Positions 18,042 to 26,362 of a stretch of DNA of 64,000 nucleotides are shown here, one piece after another. The translations under genes were made by a program, and so were the position numbers. The notes under the pieces are model-generated. The model ran no database searches, was not told the DNA's origin, and was given only the letters and a program-made list of their open reading frames with translations. Within the stretch, counting starts at the first letter, position 1. Each line of letters opens with the position of its first letter. Origin of the DNA: an uncultured Lachnospiraceae bacterium (GTDB lineage Bacteria; Bacillota; Clostridia; Lachnospirales; Lachnospiraceae); the NCBI GenBank assembly GCA_949840915.1, contig CATKXY010000001.1, forward strand, positions 310,001-374,000. The letters run 5' to 3'.

Positions 18042-18374
18042 ATGGATATAACTGCCGCAGCCATCAGGAGTGTTTCAGAAAAAGTTTATGGAGGAAGAGA
18101 TTTCCTGCGGGATTCTCTTCTTTTTTTGCACCAAATTCCGGATAAAATTCCGGATAAAATCCGGACGATGTATGTGCCTACGAGATGCAATTCAGCCGTT
18201 CTGGCGGTGATGACGCCCCTTGCACTGATCTTTCTGCCGTCCTTTTTCGGCAATCTGAACAGTACGGCTGCGAATAAGGTGCTGGGAGTCCTGACTGACA
18301 GACTGCTGCAGGTTCATACGGCGCTGTGCTGTTTTGACCTGTATGAACTGAGAGGAAGGGGAGAGTGGGCTTGA
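18042..18374 (+). pseudogene. Hypothetical ORF, probable fragment
   Basis: 110 codons without a good ribosome site. The middle contains a direct duplication, CCGGATAAAATT then CCGGATAAAATC, giving the repeated peptide IPDK. The second half (LPSFFGNLNSTAANKVLGVL, ending CCFDLYELRGRGEWA) is protein-like, while the first 45 residues look random. I read it as the 3' part of a broken gene. No family is named. Confidence 0.3.
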
Positions 18375-18445
18375 ATTTTATGCATAATTTTGTATATTTT
18401 TATCTAAAATCTGCTATATAAATGGAATTGAGAAGGAGAGCCGCT

Positions 18446-18581
18446 ATGAAAACATGTCAGAATTGTGGAGAGATACTTGGGGATGCACTGGAGCAATGTT
18501 TTAGATGCCGATATTAAATATGAACAAGTGGTAAGCAAAGGGGAAGAAAAAGAGCTCAAGGCTCTTCAGGTTCTTCGGTAG
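18446..18581 (+). pseudogene. Frameshifted zinc-ribbon protein remnant
   Basis: ATG 18446 has a good AAGGAG site. The first frame reads MKTCQNCGEILGDALEQCFR then C-R-Y and stops at 18515-18517. Shifting by one base at that point continues DIKYEQVVSKGEEKELKALQ to TAG at 18579-18581. The C-x-x-C then C-x-x-C pattern and the following K-YEQVVSK segment fit a zinc-ribbon plus DUF4177-like tail that lost its frame. The frameshift is seen in the sequence; the family name is inferred. Confidence 0.4.
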
Positions 18582-18697
18582 TGTCAATATTACAATAGAT
18601 CAGACGGTTCTCGTTTTTGAGCGATGTATCAAGGCGGGAGAGGATTAAAATGTACTCGGCCAGACACTAAAGCAGGAGGAGCCGCCCGCCTGACGTC

Positions 18698-19480
18698 CTA
18701 TGCCGTCAGGTAGGCGCGCATGGTGCGCAGGGCGTTTTTTTCCAGGCGGGAAACCTGGGCCTGGGAGATGCCGATGAGTTCTGCCACCTCCATCTGGGTC
18801 TTACCCTCAAAGAAGCGCAGGGTGATGATCTCGTGCTCGCGGTCGCTGAGCATTTTCATGGCGTCGCTTAAGGAGAGATGTTCTACCCAAGTCTCTTCTT
18901 TATTTTTTTTGTCGGAGATTTGATCCATGACATAGAGCGTGTCGCCGCCGTCTGTGAAGACAGGTTCATAGAGGCTCATCGGGTTCTGGATGGCGTCCAT
19001 GGCATAGACGATATCCTCCTTGGAGATTCCCACTTCCGAGGCGATCTCCTCTATGGTTGGCTCCTTTAAGTTTTTGCGGGTGAGGGCCTCACGCACATAA
19101 ATCGCTTTGTAAGCGGTGTCTTTGAGGGAGCGGGACACGCGGATGGAGCTGGAGTTGTCCCGCAGAAAGCGTCGGATCTCTCCGATGATCATGGGCACGG
19201 CGTAGGTGGAAAATTTTACATTTAAACTGGTATCAAAGTTGTCAATAGCTTTGATCAGGCCGATGCAGCCGATCTGGAACAGATCGTCCACGTTTTCATT
19301 GCTTGAGGAAAAGCGTTTGATCACGCTTAAGACCAGTCTCAGGTTTCCTTCGATATAGGCCTCTCTGGCCTCCTGGTCCCCGTCCTGAATCCGCGCGAAA
19401 AGCGCCTCTTTTTCCCCGTTTTTTAACAGCGGCAGTCTGGATGTATTCACACCGCAGATTTCGACCCTTCCCTGTGCCAT
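18698..19480 (-). CDS. sigG: RNA polymerase sigma factor SigG
   Basis: 260 residues. The N-terminus VEICGVNTSRLPLLKN is diagnostic of SigG, where it binds anti-sigma factors. Region 2 reads GNLRLVLSVIKRFSSSNEN and VDDLFQIGCIGLIKAIDNFD; region 3 RVSRSLKDTAYKAI; region 4 GKTQMEVAELIGISQAQVSR. SigG controls late forespore genes, among them gpr further along this window and small acid-soluble proteins. AGGAGG lies 9 bases before the ATG. It is transcribed toward sigE, opposite to the Bacillus arrangement. Confidence 0.96.
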   Translation of the reverse strand: MAQGRVEICGVNTSRLPLLKNGEKEALFARIQDGDQEAREAYIEGNLRLVLSVIKRFSSSNENVDDLFQIGCIGLIKAIDNFDTSLNVKFSTYAVPMIIGEIRRFLRDNSSSIRVSRSLKDTAYKAIYVREALTRKNLKEPTIEEIASEVGISKEDIVYAMDAIQNPMSLYEPVFTDGGDTLYVMDQISDKKNKEETWVEHLSLSDAMKMLSDREHEIITLRFFEGKTQMEVAELIGISQAQVSRLEKNALRTMRAYLTA

Positions 19481-19526
19481 TTTACAATTCCTCCTGTATT
19501 TTACTCCTCACAAAAGTGGTATTAAC

Positions 19527-19556
19527 AAGTATGTACCGAGAGCCGTTTCAATATTC
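19527..19556 (-). promoter_or_regulatory. Candidate forespore (SigG/SigF-type) promoter of sigG
   Basis: On the minus strand GAATA (19552-19556), 18-bp spacer, CATACTT (19527-19533). SigG promoters have the form GnATR, 17-18 bp, CATnnTA, so one base deviates. Transcription would start about 40 bases before the sigG ATG. Autoregulation of sigG is known in Bacillus. Confidence 0.35.
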
Positions 19557-19559
19557 TGC

Positions 19560-19590
19560 GCGGAAAATCAAAAATAAATTAATTTTCCGC
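19560..19590. repeat. Inverted repeat between divergent sigG and ymxH
   Basis: Perfect 9-bp arms GCGGAAAAT (19560-19568) and ATTTTCCGC (19582-19590) with a 13-base A/T loop. No T-run follows on either strand, so a regulatory or structural role is more likely than termination. Confidence 0.4.
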
Positions 19591-19665
19591 TTGGTGGACA
19601 AAAACGATTTGCGAAAGAGTGCATATGATAAAAATGACAACTGATATTATGAGGATGGAGAAAAT

Positions 19666-19920
19666 ATGCTTTTTTCAGAGCTTCGTTGTAAGGATGTCAT
19701 CAATGTGAAGGATTGCAGAAAGCTGGGAAGAGTGTGCGATCTGGAGTTTGACGAATGTAAGGGATGCATCTGTAAGATCATGGTTCCCGGATGCAATAAA
19801 ATGCTTAGTTTCCTGCGCTGCGAGCCGGATATTGAGATTCCTTACCGGGATATCTGCCAGATCGGGCCCGAGGTAATTTTGGTTGACATTAAAGATTGCA
19901 GCTGTTATAATAAAAAATAA
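19666..19920 (+). CDS. YlmC/YmxH family sporulation protein
   Basis: 84 residues, a single PRC-barrel domain. The start LFSELRCKDVINVKDCRKLG and the core GRVCDLEFD, then IPYRDICQIGPEVILVDI, fit the YlmC/YmxH family. Clostridial members are rich in cysteine, as here. Members are linked to sporulation by expression and genomic context, with no defined biochemical role. It is divergent from sigG. Confidence 0.85.
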   Translation: MLFSELRCKDVINVKDCRKLGRVCDLEFDECKGCICKIMVPGCNKMLSFLRCEPDIEIPYRDICQIGPEVILVDIKDCSCYNKK

Positions 19921-20008
19921 CACTTGCTCTTAAATTGGACATAAATAGTTGGATATTTATTCCTGATATTGGACAGACGCCTTATGGAGCAGGCCGGGAG
20001 GTAAACAA

Positions 20009-20458
20009 ATGAAGTGTCCCTTTTGCAGTCACGAAAATACCAGAGTAATCGATTCCAGACCTGCGGAGGATAATAATTCCATCCGCCGCCGCAGAGTGTG
20101 TGATGAGTGTGGAAAGCGTTTTACGACTTATGAAAAGATCGAGACGATTCCCCTGATCATCATCAAAAAGGATAATAACCGCGAGACGTATGACCGGTCC
20201 AAGATCGAGGCCGGCGTTCTGAGAGCCTGTCATAAGCGGCCTGTGAGTGCGCAGCAGATTACGGAGCTGGTGGATGCGGTGGAGACCGAGGTATTCAATA
20301 TGGAGGAGCATGAGATTCAGAGCCAGATCGTCGGTGAGCTGGTGATGAACAAGCTCAAGGTCATGGACGCGGTAGCATATGTCCGTTTTGCCTCTGTCTA
20401 TCGGGAGTTTAAGGATATCAATACCTTCATGGATGAGCTGAAGAAGGTGCTGAACTGA
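20009..20458 (+). CDS. nrdR: Transcriptional repressor NrdR
   Basis: 149 residues. The N-terminal zinc ribbon has C3, C6, C31 and C34; the ATP-cone domain spans about 46-136 (PLIIIKKDNNRETYDRSKIE). NrdR binds NrdR boxes ahead of ribonucleotide reductase genes and represses them when the ATP-cone holds dATP or ATP. Start ATG 20009 has GGGAGG 9 bases before it. No nrd gene is in the window. A terminator shared with the convergent spoVB gene follows. Confidence 0.96.
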   Translation: MKCPFCSHENTRVIDSRPAEDNNSIRRRRVCDECGKRFTTYEKIETIPLIIIKKDNNRETYDRSKIEAGVLRACHKRPVSAQQITELVDAVETEVFNMEEHEIQSQIVGELVMNKLKVMDAVAYVRFASVYREFKDINTFMDELKKVLN

Positions 20459-20495
20459 TATTAGCAGCATTGTTTTATAAAAATAGGTAAAGTTT

Positions 20496-20533
20496 AAGGA
20501 AGCAGATGATTTGTCGATCTACTTCCTTTTTTG
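20496..20533 (+). terminator. Terminator after nrdR
   Basis: Stem AAGGAAG plus AGAT against ATCT plus CTTCCTT (arms 20496-20507 and 20517-20528, one mismatch), followed by a run of T to 20533. Confidence 0.8.
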
Positions 20534-20577
20534 CTGCAATAAGCATTTATGCATTTTTGATGGCGCCGCGGGTGGCG

Positions 20578-21942
20578 TCAGGCCATGTGTCTGCGAAGGA
20601 AACGGCGCAGACACAGCAGGTACAGGAGACTGAGCACGATCTGTCCGGCCAGCATTCCCCACAGATATCCGGTGATGCCGAACACGGGAATGGCTTTAAA
20701 TACAAATAGAAGGCGGAGCAGGAGCGCAATGACATTCATGACAAAGATTGTTCCGGCCTTGCCCAGACCCTGCAGGATGCTCGAGAGGGTGGCGTCCAGA
20801 TAGAGAAAGGGACACAGGAAGCTTAAGGTAGTGATAAAATGTCCTGCCAAGGGACTGTCAAAGAGAACTCTGCCGACGAAGTCTCCTGTCAGGAAGAAGG
20901 TTGACATGCAGGCAAAACCCAGGATGCCGCAGAATTTTACTGTGCGCAGAACGGCGGATTTTACGGCCTGCAGATCTCCGAGGGCATAGTTTTCGGAGAT
21001 CAGTGGCAGGAGCAGTACGGAGACGGAGTTGGTCAATGCGTTTGGAAAGAAGATCAGGGGCATGGCCATGCCGGTGAGCACTCCGTAGACGCTGAGCGCG
21101 GTGGAGTTGTCATAGCCGTACAGGCGCAGCATGGCCGGGATGGAAACGGACTCCACGCTCTGCAGGGAATTCAGCACGATGCGGTTTAAGGTGAGCGGAA
21201 GCGCCATAGTGATTATGCCGCGAAACATTTTGCCGTCCCGCAGGACACGGGTATGTACAGGCATGCCGCCACAGACAGCTGACACGGCAGTATGCCTGTG
21301 CAGTACCTGAAAAATCGCTGTCAGAGACACTGCCATGGAGACGAATTCACCCACGGTGAGACCGAGCACAGCCACGTCGATTGAGGGGGTCTGCCCTTTA
21401 GCGATGACGGAAGCGGACACCAGATATACGCAGCTCACACGGGCAAGCTGTTCCAGAAGCTGGGCTGCCGCAGGCGGTCCGGTTTTTTTGATTCCATAGA
21501 AATAGCCGTTGATACAGGAATGAATGCTGCTGAACGGAACGGAGAAGGCCAGGATGCGCAGCATAGATTCCGTGCGGGGCTCGAGCAGGAGCTCCGCCGC
21601 GATAAAACGGGACTGAGTGTAGATGAAGGCACAGCACAGCAGGGAGAGGGGGACGGAGATAATCAGTCCGGTGATCAGAGGCCGGAAGCGCTGTCCCTTT
21701 CTGGTGGTATACTCCGCCACGAATTTGGATATGGCTGTCTGATAAGCAGCCGCGCACAGAGAGAAGGAGAGGGCCAGCACAGGACTTAAGAGCTGGTAGA
21801 TGCCCATGCCCTCCTCTCCGAACAGCCGGGAGAGGTAAATGCGGTAAAAAAATCCGATGGTGCGGGTGACCAGACCGGTGGCAGTGAGAATGAAGGTGCC
21901 CATGATCAGAGGCCGCCCCGCAAGAGAAAACCGTTTTTTCAT
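20578..21942 (-). CDS. spoVB: SpoVB-like MOP-superfamily flippase
   Basis: 454 residues, about 12-14 membrane helices, MATE-like/polysaccharide-exporter fold. The N-terminus GTFILTATGLVTRTIGFFYR, then IYLSRLFGEEGMGIYQLL, is characteristic of SpoVB/MurJ-like proteins of the MOP superfamily. SpoVB is needed for spore cortex formation and may flip lipid II; related members move other lipid-linked precursors. The sporulation assignment rests on this N-terminus and on neighbouring sporulation genes. The gene runs convergent to nrdR. Confidence 0.85.
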   Translation of the reverse strand: MKKRFSLAGRPLIMGTFILTATGLVTRTIGFFYRIYLSRLFGEEGMGIYQLLSPVLALSFSLCAAAYQTAISKFVAEYTTRKGQRFRPLITGLIISVPLSLLCCAFIYTQSRFIAAELLLEPRTESMLRILAFSVPFSSIHSCINGYFYGIKKTGPPAAAQLLEQLARVSCVYLVSASVIAKGQTPSIDVAVLGLTVGEFVSMAVSLTAIFQVLHRHTAVSAVCGGMPVHTRVLRDGKMFRGIITMALPLTLNRIVLNSLQSVESVSIPAMLRLYGYDNSTALSVYGVLTGMAMPLIFFPNALTNSVSVLLLPLISENYALGDLQAVKSAVLRTVKFCGILGFACMSTFFLTGDFVGRVLFDSPLAGHFITTLSFLCPFLYLDATLSSILQGLGKAGTIFVMNVIALLLRLLFVFKAIPVFGITGYLWGMLAGQIVLSLLYLLCLRRFLRRHMA

Positions 21943-21994
21943 GATGCGAAGTCCTTACGATAGAACTTATATCTATTATATTTTTGCGGAGCAG

Positions 21995-22023
21995 TTGACA
22001 GAACCGTAATCCGGTGATATATT
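21995..22023 (+). promoter_or_regulatory. Promoter of nifS-nifU
   Basis: TTGACA (21995-22000), 17 bp, TATATT (22018-22023). Start of transcription near 22030, about 40 bases before the nifS ATG. Confidence 0.65.
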
Positions 22024-22035
22024 GACATATGAAAA

Positions 22036-22052
22036 CCTAGTGATTAACTAGG
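22036..22052. promoter_or_regulatory. Palindromic operator candidate ahead of nifS
   Basis: CCTAGT (22036-22041), 5 bases, ACTAGG (22047-22052): a perfect inverted repeat just downstream of the predicted start site. Rrf2/IscR-type regulators commonly control such operons through palindromes, so this is a likely site; the regulator gene itself is not in the window. Confidence 0.5.
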
Positions 22053-22072
22053 AATTAAGAGGGAGGCAAATT

Positions 22073-23260
22073 ATGATTTATTTGGATAATGCAGCGACCA
22101 CACAGATGGCGCCTGAGGTGCTGCAGGCAATGCTGCCTTTTTTTTCGGATGTTTATGGCAATGCCAGCGCAGTCTATGGCTTGGGAGCCAGAGCCAGACA
22201 GGCTGTTTTTGAAGCCCGCAAACAGGTGGGCGCATTGATCGGCGCTGCCCCTGAGGAGATTTATTTTACGTCGGGAGGGACGGAAGCTGACAATTGGGCC
22301 ATAAAAGCTGTGGCAGAGACTTTTGCGGACAGAGGAAAGCATATCATCACCAGCAAAATAGAGCATCCCGCCGTCCTGCAAACCTGTGAGTGGCTGGAAC
22401 GGAGAGGGTATGAAATTACTTATCTGGATGTGGACAAGGATGGTCTGGTACATGTGGAGGATGTAGAATCAGCCCTCAGATCCGATACGATTCTGATCAG
22501 CATTATGTTTGCTAACAATGAGATCGGCACCATAGAGCCCATTGCGGAGATCGGCTCACTGGCCCGTCGGCGCCATGTCTTGTTTCACACGGATGCGGTG
22601 CAGGCCTTCGGACAGGTTCCTATCGATGTGGAGGACATGCAGATCGATCTGCTCAGCGCCAGCGCGCACAAGGTGAACGGCCCCAAGGGAGTAGGCTGCC
22701 TCTATATCCGCAGCGGTGTCAAAATCCATCCTTTTCTGCACGGCGGCCCTCAGGAGCGCAGCCGCAGGGCAGGTACCGAGAATGTGGCGGGCATCGCAGG
22801 TTTCGGGGCTGCAGCCCGGCGTGCAGCCCGCATATTAGCCGAGAAGCAGAAGAGGGAGATGAGTCTGCGGGACGATCTGATCCGTCGTCTGGAGTCTGAG
22901 GTGCCATGGTGCAGACTAAACGGACACAGGAGCAGGAGACTGCCCGGCAATGTGAACTTTTCTTTTTCTTTTGTGGAGGGGGAAGCGCTGCTCATCCGTC
23001 TTGATATGGCGGGAATCTGTGCCTCCAGCGGTTCCGCCTGTACCTCCGGTTCCCTGGATCCCTCCCATGTGCTTCTGGCCATCGGTCTCAGCCATGAGCT
23101 GGCCCACGGTTCCCTTCGCCTGACTCTGTCGGAAGCAAATACGAAAGCGGAGCTTGACATTGTAGTGGAAACCGTGAAAAAAGCCGTGGAACTGCTGCGG
23201 CAGATGTCGCCGCTCTACGAGGATTTTATGAAAAACCAATCATTGGAGGAAAACATATGA
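22073..23260 (+). CDS. nifS: Cysteine desulfurase NifS/IscS type
   Basis: 395 residues, fold-type I PLP enzyme. It has MIYLDNAATTQM at the start, the PLP lysine K200 in SASAHKVNGPKG, and catalytic C323 in SSGSACTSG. It removes sulfur from cysteine as an enzyme persulfide and passes it to NifU for cluster assembly and to MnmA for tRNA thiolation. GAGGGAGG lies 7 bases before the ATG. The stop overlaps the nifU start in ATGA. A promoter and a palindrome lie upstream. Confidence 0.95.
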   Translation: MIYLDNAATTQMAPEVLQAMLPFFSDVYGNASAVYGLGARARQAVFEARKQVGALIGAAPEEIYFTSGGTEADNWAIKAVAETFADRGKHIITSKIEHPAVLQTCEWLERRGYEITYLDVDKDGLVHVEDVESALRSDTILISIMFANNEIGTIEPIAEIGSLARRRHVLFHTDAVQAFGQVPIDVEDMQIDLLSASAHKVNGPKGVGCLYIRSGVKIHPFLHGGPQERSRRAGTENVAGIAGFGAAARRAARILAEKQKREMSLRDDLIRRLESEVPWCRLNGHRSRRLPGNVNFSFSFVEGEALLIRLDMAGICASSGSACTSGSLDPSHVLLAIGLSHELAHGSLRLTLSEANTKAELDIVVETVKKAVELLRQMSPLYEDFMKNQSLEENI

Positions 23261-23679
23261 GTATATACAGTGAAAAGGTGATGGATCACTTTGCAAATCC
23301 CAGAAATATGGGAGAACTGGAGGACCCCAAGGGCGTGGGAACCGTGGGAAACGCGAAATGCGGTGATATTATGCGCATTTATCTGGACATTGATGAAGCG
23401 GGTGTCATCCGGGATGTGAAATTTAAGACCTTCGGGTGCGGAGCGGCTATCGCCACAAGCTCCATGGCCACAGAGCTTGTCAAGGGAAAAACCATACAGG
23501 AGGCCATGCAGGTGACCAACAGGGCAGTGATGGAGGCGCTGGACGGACTGCCTCCGGTGAAGGTACACTGTTCGCTTCTTGCAGAGGAAGCGATCCATGC
23601 AGCTCTCTGGGATTATGCGCAGAAAAACAATCTTGTGATCGCAGGCCTCAAGGAGCCCCGAAAGGATATCGGCTCCTGA
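23257..23679 (+). CDS. nifU: Iron-sulfur cluster scaffold NifU/IscU type
   Basis: 140 residues, single U-type domain without the ferredoxin and C-terminal domains of long NifU. Ligands are C35 with D37 in KCGDIM, C61 in TFGCGAAIATSS and C105 in VKVHCSLLAEEAI. Clusters are built on these residues from sulfur given by NifS. The usual third gene in clostridia, mnmA, lies 4.5 kb on, behind inserted DNA. Confidence 0.95.
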   Translation: MSIYSEKVMDHFANPRNMGELEDPKGVGTVGNAKCGDIMRIYLDIDEAGVIRDVKFKTFGCGAAIATSSMATELVKGKTIQEAMQVTNRAVMEALDGLPPVKVHCSLLAEEAIHAALWDYAQKNNLVIAGLKEPRKDIGS

Positions 23680-23726
23680 TATCACGCTTGCTGTATTCAG
23701 CACAATAACATTGGATTGTAGACCTC

Positions 23727-24032
23727 ATGCTTGAAACCGTATGCACCGCCAGAAAGCGGGTACGGATTGCGGGGGACGACTACCCGGCAGAGCTTGTGAA
23801 ATCTAAGTTTTTGAAACTGGACGGCGAACATATCCGTTTTGTGCTTGAATGTATGCTGTACAGCAACGCAGAGGACATGACAACGCTCATGCTGAATGAG
23901 TTTGTGGAGAAAATCATTGTGCATGAACGTGACCGCAAAGGGAGCGCGGACACCACACAGAAAATAGAGATTTATTTCAATTTAATCGGGGAATACATAC
24001 CGCCGACTATGGCAGAAAAAGACGCAGATTGA
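23727..24032 (+). pseudogene. Chimeric remnant of mobile-element genes
   Basis: 102-codon frame made of two pieces. Residues 1-47 (RVRIAGDDYPAELVKSKFLK, LDGEHIRFVLECM) resemble the DUF6017 domain of replication proteins carried on integrative elements. Residues 58-95 (NEFVEKIIVHERDRKGSADT then QKIEIYFNLIGEYIPP) resemble the C-terminal tail of large serine recombinases (DUF4368 region). Neither piece is complete and there is no good ribosome site. Fused scraps of a decayed conjugative element are the likely origin. Names come from remembered family patterns. Confidence 0.55.
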
Positions 24033-24065
24033 CAGCCAAAAGGGTATATATTTTCATGCAGGAGT

Positions 24066-24230
24066 GCAGACTTTCCCGATACATACAAGCTGATGAAGCA
24101 GGACGAAGTATCTAAGACATATTCTTTTCCGGAATCATATGTTAGTTACCGCAAGCCGAGGGCAGTCAGTGCAGGACAGAGGGAACGGGCAAGGGAGCGT
24201 ATGCAGGGAATCAATTTGAATGATACTTAA
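24066..24230 (+). pseudogene. C-terminal remnant, probable mobile-element origin
   Basis: Open frame without a start signal, ending at TAA 24228-24230. The peptide reads KLMKQDEVSKTYSFPESYVS, then YRKPRAVSAGQRERARERMQ and a short end. Basic and protein-like, it follows the recombinase remnant closely. Family not recognised. Confidence 0.35.
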
Positions 24231-24403
24231 TGGATGAAAATTGTCTAATTATTGTTTGTCTGCTTATTTTTTTGATAATTGCTCCGATATACAAAATGAA
24301 ATTAAATATTGAGTCAAGGATGGCGTTTTTTCTAAAGATAGAAATTATTATTAGAGAATAACGCTATTTTTATTGAAATGATTCAGAAGGGAAGGTAAGG
24401 AAA

Positions 24404-25753
24404 ATGGTAAGTACATATCATCAATACATCAGCAGTCCTTTGTGGGAGGGTAGGCGTTACGGGAAAGAACAGTTTTTCTCCCCCTTGAAGGATATGGGGG
24501 AGCAGACTATTCTGATTGAGAAAAACGAGGAAAATAAAAATGACAGCTACCGGCAGAGAACAAAGTACGATGATCAAGTGGATTGCTATTTCAGTTCAAG
24601 CAATCTGAGTTCTTTGATAGGTAATCAGGATAGCTATCTGGAAGGGAAGCTGAATTCTGCGGATGATGTGGACTGCTATGTATTCTCTTATATTCAGAGG
24701 GCTCTTTATGACAGAATGGGTATTTCTTCAAAGATCACAATACGTCTGGAGAACTTAACAGAAGGGTGCGACTATGATCTGCTGGTCTATGATAAGGATG
24801 GAAACCAGATTGGAATAGCACAAAAGAACGGTGATGGCAGCAGTGAGTGGACACTGCCGGAATGGGATCATGGAAGGGATTATGTGATTCGTGTGGAAAA
24901 CCGTAACGGTGAAGCGGCAGATACGGAAGGAACCTACCGCATCCAGATCACGGAAGAAAGGACACAGGAGCAGTCAGGGGTTCTGGATCGGACAGTATGG
25001 GAAGACAAGACTGGTTATGCAAAAGAAGTGGATAGACTGCATGACGAGCAGTACCACGCCTTACCAGAGGAAGACCGCTATCAGGGCGATGAGAGTGCGG
25101 AAGAATTGCTGAAGCGGATGGCTTCGGGGGAGAGGCTTAGTAAACAAGAACTGGAGTATCTGAAGATTTATGCAAATCTTCATGACTATGAGAGGGCGGA
25201 GGCTGGAGACAGACTTCAGAATAAGTTATATCCTGAAATTGTGGACAGATTGAAACAGGCGGGCATAGAGCTGAAGGGGAAAGTCTGGGAGCTGGAGATA
25301 AATGCCTATGGAAAAGTGACCATTTCCGGAGAACTGACAGAAGAAGAAAAAGAGCAGGCGGAGAAGATACTGGAAGAAGAATTTGAGGATCAGCTATGGG
25401 ATACTTATATGCAAGCATCAGGTATGGATTCAAAAAGATACAATCAGATAAGTGCTTACCGTGAGATCAGCAGTTTCCTCCAAAAATCAACCAATGGGCA
25501 GTATAAATGGGAGGATATATATAAAGATACGGATAAATCCGGAAATGTTAAAATCGCCGGTCTTCCTAGCAAGTTATGTGAGTTATTGAACTCTCAGGAG
25601 AGCAATGGAAAGTATGAACAGCTACGGGATGATATTTTTTTGCTCTGGTCTGCTGGGGGCTGGTCTGAAGAAAACAATCAGACTGCAAAGGGCTGGACTG
25701 ATTTTCGGGTGAAGTATCAGGCAAACGATACGAAGATGAACATAGTTGGCTAA
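24404..25753 (+). CDS. Hypothetical protein with a PPC-like beta domain
   Basis: 449 residues; AGGTAAGGA stands 3-8 bases before the ATG. No signal peptide or membrane helix is seen at the N-terminus. Residues about 75-185 match the pre-peptidase C-terminal (PPC) pattern: SYLEGKLNSADDVDCYVFS, ITIRLENLT, YDLLVYDKDGNQIG, then GRDYVIRVENRNG. Residues 195-320 are charged and helical and may form a coiled coil. The C-terminal part is unrecognised, with a D-x-DKSGN stretch. It lies in the DNA separating nifU from mnmA, with its own terminator, so it may be cargo of the inserted element. Function unknown. Confidence 0.75.
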   Translation: MVSTYHQYISSPLWEGRRYGKEQFFSPLKDMGEQTILIEKNEENKNDSYRQRTKYDDQVDCYFSSSNLSSLIGNQDSYLEGKLNSADDVDCYVFSYIQRALYDRMGISSKITIRLENLTEGCDYDLLVYDKDGNQIGIAQKNGDGSSEWTLPEWDHGRDYVIRVENRNGEAADTEGTYRIQITEERTQEQSGVLDRTVWEDKTGYAKEVDRLHDEQYHALPEEDRYQGDESAEELLKRMASGERLSKQELEYLKIYANLHDYERAEAGDRLQNKLYPEIVDRLKQAGIELKGKVWELEINAYGKVTISGELTEEEKEQAEKILEEEFEDQLWDTYMQASGMDSKRYNQISAYREISSFLQKSTNGQYKWEDIYKDTDKSGNVKIAGLPSKLCELLNSQESNGKYEQLRDDIFLLWSAGGWSEENNQTAKGWTDFRVKYQANDTKMNIVG

Positions 25754-25795
25754 AGCAAGATTTAGGTTAGGCGAAGGTGGCTTTGTAAATACTTG

Positions 25796-25840
25796 AAAAG
25801 GACAGCAAAAAGAAGATAAGAAGTCTTTGCTGTCCTTTTT
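25796..25840 (+). terminator. Terminator after the PPC-domain gene
   Basis: Perfect 14-bp stem, arms 25796-25809 and 25826-25839, with 16-base loop, ending in five T. Confidence 0.9.
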
Positions 25841-25999
25841 AGTTACAATCAAGGGTAAGGGTTTTATACTACCTACCCACGAAAACGGCTTCTAACCGTC
25901 CACAGGCGCGTTTTGCGTCAATAACTCAAAAAAGCACTTAACAAAACGCTTTATGTCACGGCAGGAGGTATCCGGATGGGTTTCCGACTGAGTGCGGTT

Positions 26000-26031
26000 G
26001 GGTGTTTTCTAATTGTGCGGCTATAGAATCC
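26000..26031 (+). repeat. 32-bp repeat unit, first copy
   Basis: Bases 26000-26031 (from GGGTGTTTTCTAATTG) recur inverted at about 26280-26312, with 30 of 32 positions identical. A third, weaker direct copy lies near 26170-26195. Confidence 0.75.
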
Positions 26032-26117
26032 TGCAATCTACGGGCCCGCCCCAGGTTGCTTTTAGGACGCACGGGATATCAAATATACTTGCCATGGCAA
26101 TGTGAATGCTGTTTAAA

Positions 26118-26362
26118 CGGTATCGAGGCAGTGGGGGACTGGGAGGAATCTGCAGGCGTTGGCGGGGATCGGTGTGTTTTCTTATCGCGCGGGCCGGGAA
26201 TCCAGGGTGAAATGCGCACGGATGCGCATTTCAGGCACTATGATGCATGGATGCATCTTAGTGCCGACCCGGAGCCCGGAGGGTTCTATAGCCGCACGAT
26301 TAGAAAACACCCGGGTTCCGCCGCAGCCGCAGATTCCTCCCAGTCCCCCGCTGCCGACACCG
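26118..26362. repeat. Large nested inverted repeat with two internal hairpins
   Basis: Arms of roughly 70 bp, 26118-26192 and 26291-26362, are imperfect inverted copies; the segment GGGGGACTGGGAGGAATCTG in the left arm pairs with its complement in the right. Between them stand two near-perfect hairpins: 26208-26218 with 26223-26233 (11-bp arms, 4-base loop) and 26234-26248 with 26251-26265 (15-bp arms with one mismatch, 2-base loop). As RNA it would form a branched structure. Candidates are a MITE-like element, an element end or a structured RNA. Confidence 0.7.

Larger units (their letters stand above)
17215..18690. other. Degenerate region between sigE and sigG
   Basis: About 1.5 kb holding only short, partly broken frames, described separately, and no clear promoter. 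No transposase or terminal repeat was found. It replaces the direct sigE-sigG junction of Bacillus. Confidence 0.5.
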
